DNA of 16,045 nucleotides from CALARM01 sp040217695. GTDB taxonomy: Bacteria; Vulcanimicrobiota; SpSt-956; JAKJGF01. Under the pieces are notes generated by a model. It saw only the letters and a list, made by a program, of their open reading frames with translations, searched no databases and was not told the DNA's origin. Both the position numbers and the translations under genes were made by a program. The stretch lies in NCBI GenBank assembly GCA_040217695.1, contig JBEHWO010000130.1, forward strand, positions 1 to 16,045, read 5' to 3'. Below, in pieces: positions 15,040-16,045 of the stretch. How positions within the stretch are numbered: position 1 is the first letter of the stretch; each line of letters begins with the position of its first letter.

Positions 15040-16045
15040 TTGGATGAAAAAAAATTAGCAGAACTGGCTATGGAAGTAGCTCTCAGTGAAAAAGCCAGTT
15101 ACTGTGATGTAAGGGTTATAAGAACCATAACAGAGTCCATAGATATAAAAAATGGTTCTGTAAACGGTGTCAGGAGAGACGCAGATGTAGGTATGGGCAT
15201 AAGAGTTTTAATAGATGGTGCCTGGGGATTTGCGGGAAATCCTGATCTTAAATCCGGCAAGGTTGAGATTGCTGCCAGAAGGGCCATAGAGATCGGGAAA
15301 GCCAGTGCAAGTCTTGCCCATACAAAGGTGAGATTATCGCCTCTTAAAAAAGTGTGTGATAAATGGATTTCTCCGAGAATAATAGATTCCTTCTCCATAC
15401 CACTGGATGAAAAGATTAATTTTCTTCTGGATGCCGAAGAAGAAATGAGAAAAGTAAATGGTATAAAAATAACTACAGGCCATATGGATCTTAAAAGAGA
15501 AGAGAAGATTTTTCTGAACAGTGAAGGTTCTTTTATAGAACAGGATATACTCCATACAGGTTCAGGGATAAGTGCCATTGCCTTGAATGACCGGGAAATG
15601 CAGGTTCGATCCTATCCTTCCTCTTTCAGAGGTCAGTTTAACACTGCAGGTTATGAAATGGTGAAGGAACTTAAATTAAAAGAACATGGAAGGCAGATTG
15701 CAGAAGAAGCAGTGGCTCTTCTCAATGCAAAACAGTGTCCTTCCGGCCTGAAAACTGTAATACTCGGTCAGAGTCAGCTCGCTCTACAGGTTCATGAGTC
15801 ATGCGGTCATGCAGTGGAACTGGACAGGGTTCTCGGAATGGAAGCCAATTATGCAGGTATGAGTTTCCTTACCACGGAGAAACTTGATAATTTCCGTTAC
15901 GGTTCGTCTATAGTCAATATTGTGGCCGATGCCACAAGCCCCGGTGGACTGGGCACTTTTGGCTATGATGATGAAGGTGTTCCGGCAGGGTGTAATTATC
16001 TTATTAAAGACGGTATACTCAGAGGATACCTTACTTCAAGAGAAA
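15040..16045 (+). CDS. tldD: TldD-family zinc metalloprotease, N-terminal part (partial)
   Basis: The gene begins at TTG 15040 and runs off the right edge; 335 residues are visible of a family usually around 450-480. TldD pairs with TldE/PmbA to form a cytoplasmic protease that degrades or trims unfolded peptides, for example in microcin maturation and CcdA antitoxin turnover in E. coli. The family hallmark HExxGH is present as HESCGH (H252, E253, H257), giving two zinc ligands; the third ligand lies further on, beyond the window. Other matches are the N-terminal DVRV and VRRDADVGMGIRVL block, SFRGQFNTAGYE, and the block after the motif (GTFGYDDEGVPAG). A tldE partner would be expected downstream. 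It lies 95 nt after pafA in the same direction, behind a hairpin and a heptad array, so cotranscription with pup-pafA is possible but unproven. Confidence 0.92.
   Translation, partial: MDEKKLAELAMEVALSEKASYCDVRVIRTITESIDIKNGSVNGVRRDADVGMGIRVLIDGAWGFAGNPDLKSGKVEIAARRAIEIGKASASLAHTKVRLSPLKKVCDKWISPRIIDSFSIPLDEKINFLLDAEEEMRKVNGIKITTGHMDLKREEKIFLNSEGSFIEQDILHTGSGISAIALNDREMQVRSYPSSFRGQFNTAGYEMVKELKLKEHGRQIAEEAVALLNAKQCPSGLKTVILGQSQLALQVHESCGHAVELDRVLGMEANYAGMSFLTTEKLDNFRYGSSIVNIVADATSPGGLGTFGYDDEGVPAGCNYLIKDGILRGYLTSRE

Overview
The window is AT-rich, gene-dense bacterial DNA with long multidomain proteins, strong Shine-Dalgarno sites and compact spacers. Nothing in it names a species. A pupylation pair, PilM and serine/threonine kinase domains, zinc ribbons and NHL propellers, with no actinobacterial features and low GC, suggest an uncultivated, probably Gram-negative lineage of the candidate-phylum type. 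That placement is inference.

Layout, left to right: (1) the 3' end of a metallo-beta-lactamase/beta-CASP RNase-like gene (1-674, +). (2) A spacer holding ten in-phase heptanucleotide repeats and a perfect 16-bp palindrome identical to the canonical ParB-binding parS site (820-835). (3) An unrecognised 1146-residue protein (853-4293, +). (4) A 333-bp spacer with a candidate promoter. (5) A 969-residue fusion of zinc ribbon, active-type Ser/Thr kinase, PilM-like ATPase and four more zinc ribbons (4627-7536, +). (6) Tail-to-tail with it, a 1543-residue protein with zinc ribbon, degenerate kinase and 24 NHL repeats (7710-12341, -). The repeats fall into exactly four sets of six. (7) A 449-bp divergent spacer with heptad repeats, a perfect 17-bp inverted repeat and a near-consensus promoter. 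(8) A 50-residue Pup-like protein ending in Gly-Gly-Gly-Glu (12791-12943, +). (9) A PafA/Dop-family Pup ligase of 659 residues (12965-14944, +), interrupted by a strongly hydrophobic two-helix insertion. (10) The 5' part of a TldD metalloprotease gene (15040-window end, +).

The most distinctive system is the pup-pafA pair. The modifier is unusually short and already ends in Glu, so it needs no deamidation. The ligase appears to be tethered to the membrane by an insertion inside its catalytic domain, so pupylation in this organism may act at the membrane. No proteasome, Mpa/ARC or Dop gene is in the window. The kinase-PilM and pseudokinase-NHL proteins carry the same style of zinc ribbon (AKFC-x2-C) and lie convergently. 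They look like two halves of a kinase/scaffold signalling module, with PilM linking it to type IV pili or a related inner-membrane machine.

Four of the five longer spacers carry a short array of the same 7-bp repeat family (CGTCACG/CGTTACG). A second 7-bp family (CTCACTA) builds the inverted repeat just upstream of the pup promoter.
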